NCBI RefSeq assembly: GCF_009826975.1
Contig: NZ_WUMO01000007.1
Coordinates: 1-64,000, forward strand
Source: Flavobacterium sp. HBTb2-11-1
GTDB taxonomy: Bacteria; Bacteroidota; Bacteroidia; Flavobacteriales; Flavobacteriaceae
Length of the DNA stretch: 64,000 nt
Direction of reading: 5' to 3'
A model generated the notes under the pieces. That model was not told the origin of the DNA and searched no databases. It was given only the letters and a program-made list of their open reading frames with translations. Made by a program: the position numbers and the translations under genes. Shown one piece after another: positions 63,511 to 64,000 of the stretch (within the stretch, counting starts at the first letter, position 1; every line of letters begins with the position of its first letter).

Positions 63511-64000
63511 ATGAGTTTAAAAAAGATAATGTCCAATTTTGCAGATTACAATTTATGGGTAAACCAGCAATTTGTAAACTGGCTTTCGCCAAAAGCTGAT
63601 GAATTGCTTTATGCAGAAGTGCAATCGAGTTTCTCTACTATCATGAAAACCTTGGACCACATCTGGTCTACAGAAGAATATTGGTTTTCTGTAATTTCTG
63701 AAAATGATATGGCAGAAAAAAAGCCTGAAAGCGAATTGTCAAAAGAAGAAATATTTGAAGGATTACTCAATTCATCTACAAGATTGAAACACCTTATCAA
63801 TTCATTGTCGGAAGAAGATTTGATGAAAGAAGTTAAAATTACCAATCCGTGGTTTGAGTGCGAATTGCCTGTTTCAGATTATCTGCTGCAGGTTATAAAT
63901 CACGGAACTTATCACAGAGGACAAATTGTAACCATGGGAAGAAATATCGGAATTACAGATGCTTCCAACACCGATTACAATTTTTATAATGTAATTAAGG
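63511..64000 (+). CDS. DinB-family protein, cut by window end
   Basis: About 163 codons from the ATG at 63511, open to the window edge. It starts MSLKKIMSNFADYNLWVNQQ and has a C-terminal NHGTYHRGQIVTMGRN segment with the paired histidines of the DinB fold, and His in LDHIWSTEEYWF as a third ligand. It is a distant paralogue of the preceding gene rather than a recent copy. The last visible residues (YNFYNVIK) suggest only a few codons are missing. Confidence 0.8.
   Translation, partial: MSLKKIMSNFADYNLWVNQQFVNWLSPKADELLYAEVQSSFSTIMKTLDHIWSTEEYWFSVISENDMAEKKPESELSKEEIFEGLLNSSTRLKHLINSLSEEDLMKEVKITNPWFECELPVSDYLLQVINHGTYHRGQIVTMGRNIGITDASNTDYNFYNVIK

Overview
The window looks like the chromosome of a Flavobacterium-type bacterium (Bacteroidota, Flavobacteriaceae). 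The support is an AT-rich sequence, upstream boxes of the Bacteroidota form TAnnTTTG with few Shine-Dalgarno sites, C-terminal type IX secretion (T9SS) sorting domains, DUF4270 and TonB-dependent receptor genes, an atpDC pair split from the other ATP synthase genes, and an OlsF-like fused acyltransferase. No tRNA, rRNA, CRISPR array, phage or insertion sequence was seen.

Layout. 1-4.9 kb: a lipoprotein gene overlapping nhaA, a 2-hydroxyacid dehydrogenase, then an island of four small membrane-protein genes (DUF4234-like, DUF2752, TM2, DUF805). Two of these are preceded by the same short leader element. 4.9-14.7 kb: olsF-like acyltransferase, xth, an OmpA-type lipoprotein, an aldo/keto reductase, an AsmA-like/GT51 fusion, radA, and an esterase-fold protein whose nucleophile appears to be lost. 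14.9-20.6 kb: panC-panD facing a truncated glycogen-synthase-like gene, a DUF4270 lipoprotein gene and glmS. 20.9-25.2 kb: a TonB-dependent receptor next to an SGNH-hydrolase lipoprotein. 25.4-30 kb: atpD-atpC, a small membrane protein, an NAD(P)-binding protein and a BioF-like enzyme.

30-49.4 kb is the most distinctive region. Four giant secreted proteins (about 1280-1605 residues) have unrelated N-terminal halves but share one C-terminal module of about 430-450 residues ending in a T9SS type C-like sorting signal. recX lies among them. A perfect 38-bp palindrome sits upstream of the last one. 49.4-57.2 kb: a JmjC-like cupin, a membrane protein, ribF, a secreted reprolysin-like metalloprotease with a type A sorting domain, comF and glyS. 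57.4-61.5 kb is a signalling island: a LytTR regulator with Glu in place of the phospho-acceptor Asp, an 89-residue exported protein, a TPR histidine kinase with a lipoprotein-type N-terminus, and an overlapping response regulator. 61.6-64 kb: thiL and two DinB-family genes, the second cut by the window end.

Intergenic DNA carries several families of inverted repeats built from tracts such as GCCACGAAGGCAC, GCAAAG and AATTCCAAATTCC. Some act as apparent terminators. Some carry a TACCTTTG box close to a start codon.
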